From JBDREC01 sp043820105 [NCBI: Pseudomonadota bacterium] (GTDB lineage Bacteria > Bdellovibrionota_F > JAHFAK01): 48,256 bases of DNA. The position numbers were made by a program, and so were the translations under genes. Under the pieces are notes generated by a model. It had not been told where the DNA came from and made no database searches. It was given only the letters and a program-made list of their open reading frames with translations. The stretch is from assembly GCA_043820105.1 (NCBI GenBank), contig JBDREC010000027.1, forward strand, positions 1 to 48,256, read 5' to 3'. Shown one piece after another: positions 46,385 through 48,256 of this stretch (its first letter is position 1; every line of letters starts with the position of its first letter).

Positions 46385-47773
46385 TCACCAACCAACAATC
46401 CCCTCAATCTCATTAACAGTTTTTGGAATCCTCTTCCCAATCACTCTATAAGCATCTTCTGTAACCAAAACATCATCCTCAATTCTAATTCCACCAAAAC
46501 CAATATCTTCAAACACTTTATCATAATTAACAAAATCAAGAAACTTTCCTTCTTCTTTAAATTTCTTAATTAATGTTTGAATAAAATAAATTCCAGGTTC
46601 AATTGTGACAACAAAACCCTTTTGAAGTTTTCTAGCTAGACGCAAATAAGCAAGACCAAATTGATCAGATCTTTGCACGGTTTCATCATAACCGATATAA
46701 TCTTCACCTAGATTTTCCATATCATGTGCGTCAATCCCAAGCATGTGGCCAAGACCATGAGGAAAGAAAAGAGCATGAGCTCCAGCTGAAACAGCATCTT
46801 CAGCAGATCCCTTCATATAACCAAGATCAATTAAGCCCTCGGTAATAATTTTCGAGGCGGCTATATGAACATTTTTAAAAGGTAACCCTGGTCTAATTAG
46901 CTTAATAGCTTCTTCATTTGCCTTTAAAACTATACTATAAATATCTTTTTGTTTTTGAGTAAATTTGCCTGACACTGGAATCGTTCTTGAAATATCAGCT
47001 GCATAGTGAAATGAGTTTTCAGCTCCAGCATCAATTAATAAAAGATCACCATCTTTGAGTTGATTTCCATGATAATGGTTATGCAGAATTTCTCCATTAA
47101 TGGTAGCAATAACTGGAAATGAAATCATCCCTCCTAAAGAAAGCGCGACTCCTTCCATTTGACCTGCGATTCTGCTTTCATATGCGCCTGGGGCACATCT
47201 CCTCATTCCAACTAAAAACATTTTTCTGGTAATATCATGTGCTTCTTCCATTTGGATAATTTCATCATCAGATTTTACTGATCTTAACTCAATAATTGCT
47301 TTAATCAGGTCTATTGAAGCAAAATCTCTCGCCTCCTTATGATGTATATCCAATAAAGTTTCAATTCTCATCATATTATCCATTCTATATGGAGGAATAA
47401 AATGAACCTTTCTTTTTTGCTGTTTAGCCTCTTCTAACTTTTCACCAATTTGATCAAAATTATAAGTTTCATCAATACCAATATCTAAAGCTCTTTGACT
47501 TAAAGTTTTTTGAGGTCCCATCCAAATAATATCATCAATATCAAAATCATTTCCAAAAAGCATGTCTTTATCATTATCAATATCAATAAGACCAGATAGA
47601 CCCTGGCTATCTAAACCAAAGAAATACAAGAAGGTAGAATTTTGCCTAAAATGATATGGATTTGAATTATAATTCATGGGCATATCATTGTTTCCCCATA
47701 ATAAAATCACCCCAGATCCAACCAATTTTTTAAGCTTTTTTCTTCTTTCAACATAAACTTCAGCTTTGAACAT
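46385..47773 (-). CDS. pepP: Xaa-Pro aminopeptidase-like M24B metallopeptidase
   Basis: A 462-residue aminopeptidase P-type enzyme (removes N-terminal residues before proline), cytoplasmic. An N-terminal creatinase-like domain (residues 1-170) precedes the pita-bread domain, whose metal ligands are visible: LLIDAGAEN (Asp), YAADISRTIPV (Asp), FFPHGLGHMLGIDAHD (His), VTIEPGIYF (Glu) and GGIRIEDDVLV (Glu). GGAG lies 7 bp before the ATG at 47773. The length fits PepP. It complements the peptide transporter and dipeptidase. Confidence 0.9.
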   Translation of the reverse strand: MFKAEVYVERRKKLKKLVGSGVILLWGNNDMPMNYNSNPYHFRQNSTFLYFFGLDSQGLSGLIDIDNDKDMLFGNDFDIDDIIWMGPQKTLSQRALDIGIDETYNFDQIGEKLEEAKQQKRKVHFIPPYRMDNMMRIETLLDIHHKEARDFASIDLIKAIIELRSVKSDDEIIQMEEAHDITRKMFLVGMRRCAPGAYESRIAGQMEGVALSLGGMISFPVIATINGEILHNHYHGNQLKDGDLLLIDAGAENSFHYAADISRTIPVSGKFTQKQKDIYSIVLKANEEAIKLIRPGLPFKNVHIAASKIITEGLIDLGYMKGSAEDAVSAGAHALFFPHGLGHMLGIDAHDMENLGEDYIGYDETVQRSDQFGLAYLRLARKLQKGFVVTIEPGIYFIQTLIKKFKEEGKFLDFVNYDKVFEDIGFGGIRIEDDVLVTEDAYRVIGKRIPKTVNEIEGIVGW

Positions 47774-47909
47774 ATAAACTCCAGATTATTAATATTAACT
47801 ATAAAAACAAACTATTGTCATATTTTTTTTAATTATTCAAGAATTTTGCTAAAAAGAAACATTGATTTTAAAATTTCATTTGATAAAAGACTCTTAATTA
47901 AGTGTTCCC

Positions 47910-47948
47910 TACTGAATACTAAATACCAAATACCGAATACTGTATTCA
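47910..47948. repeat. Short-word repeat (GAATACT)n next to the tRNA
   Basis: Tandem TGAATACT/AAATACC/GAATACT words ending with one inverted GTATTC, 4 bp before the tRNA. Same family as the other GTATTCA repeats. Confidence 0.7.
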
Positions 47949-47952
47949 ACCT

Positions 47953-48026
47953 GCATCCGTAGCTCAGCTGGATAGAGCGGCAGACTTCGAATCTGAAGGT
48001 CGGGGGTTCGAATCCCTCCGGGTGTG
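47953..48026 (+). tRNA. tRNA-Arg (anticodon TCG)
   Basis: A complete cloverleaf: acceptor GCATCCG pairs with CGGGTGT, D arm GCTC...GAGC, anticodon loop CTTCGAA with anticodon TCG at 47986-47988, variable loop AGGTC, T arm GGGGG-TTCGAAT-CCCTC, discriminator G; CCA is not encoded. One mismatch (G-A) closes the anticodon stem at its outer end. The anticodon reads arginine CGN codons. It is followed by 230 bp without an identified feature. Confidence 0.93.
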
Positions 48027-48256
48027 TTTGATATTAGTTGACTTCCAGAGGTTCTCTTCAAATAGCACTACTTTTTGCTAATTTTTTTCTAAATCCATAA
48101 TACAAATTATTAATACCTAAACAAGGCGATTCTTAATAAAAGAGAAGAATAGAAAACAGAGCAAGCCAAGATAAGAACGGGATATTAAGCAAAAGATTAA
48201 TATTTTCATAAATAACCCAATGGGTGCACACTCCAATATTCAATAAAAAGTAAGAT

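Noticed and set aside
48027-48256. Short hydrophobic 30-codon minus-strand frame near the right edge
   Set aside because: Too short, no ribosome site, and no recognisable pattern.

Overview
The window is an AT-rich (roughly 30% GC by eye), gene-dense bacterial chromosome segment. Signal peptides, many lipoproteins, a LivK/LpoA-like periplasmic lipoprotein, an OmpA-type remnant and a sigma-54-type regulator point to a Gram-negative (diderm) organism. A deltaproteobacterial or Bdellovibrionota-like lineage, or a related candidate phylum, would fit, but I cannot place it more closely from the sequence alone. TTG starts are used at several genes.

Layout. 1-2370: a decayed left edge with an IS110-type transposase fragment, a YigE-like secreted phosphodiester glycosidase, gene remnants and an unknown cytoplasmic protein. 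2371-6462: an exported zincin-like protein and a lipoprotein divergently placed. 6575-12445: one 1956-residue regulator joining a dead tyrosine-recombinase-like region, a Ser/Thr kinase, an ATPase, TPRs, GAF, a sigma-54 activator AAA+ domain and a Fis-type HTH; this is the most unusual gene here. 12475-15656 (minus): a DnaQ-like/GIY-YIG nuclease preceded by an XPD/DinG-type helicase broken by an internal deletion. 15918-20519: a zincin-like lipoprotein, a class I amidotransferase, a small unknown protein, and a lipoprotein paralogous to the one at 4966, preceded by a good sigma-70 promoter and a perfect CRP-type palindrome. 20516-22448 (minus): MoxR ATPase and DUF58. 22869-29733: YjbQ, then rpsO-pnp-dedA (minus), glpK and a POT peptide transporter. 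29861-38579 (minus): a protein-quality-control block tig-clpP-clpX-lon followed by an LpoA-like lipoprotein overlapping an M50 site-2 protease. 39007-47773: a PepD-like M20 dipeptidase, a membrane zincin-TPR fusion, a small membrane protein, a TSP3-containing lipoprotein, a saccharopine-dehydrogenase-like enzyme and an M24 aminopeptidase. 47953-48026: tRNA-Arg(TCG). 48027-48256 holds nothing I recognise.

Two themes run through the window. First, it is rich in proteolysis and peptide use: ClpXP, Lon, M50, M20, M24, three HExxH exported or membrane proteins and a peptide importer. Second, many intergenic spaces carry short-word repeats (variants of GTATTCAG, GCGTATA, GATGCTCG, CTTGTTCC, ACTTACGACTTA, CACCAGT), often as a direct run followed by its inverted copy, so the transcript could fold into a hairpin. 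One space (38677-38917) has instead a 42-bp inverted repeat that looks like a small non-coding mobile element.
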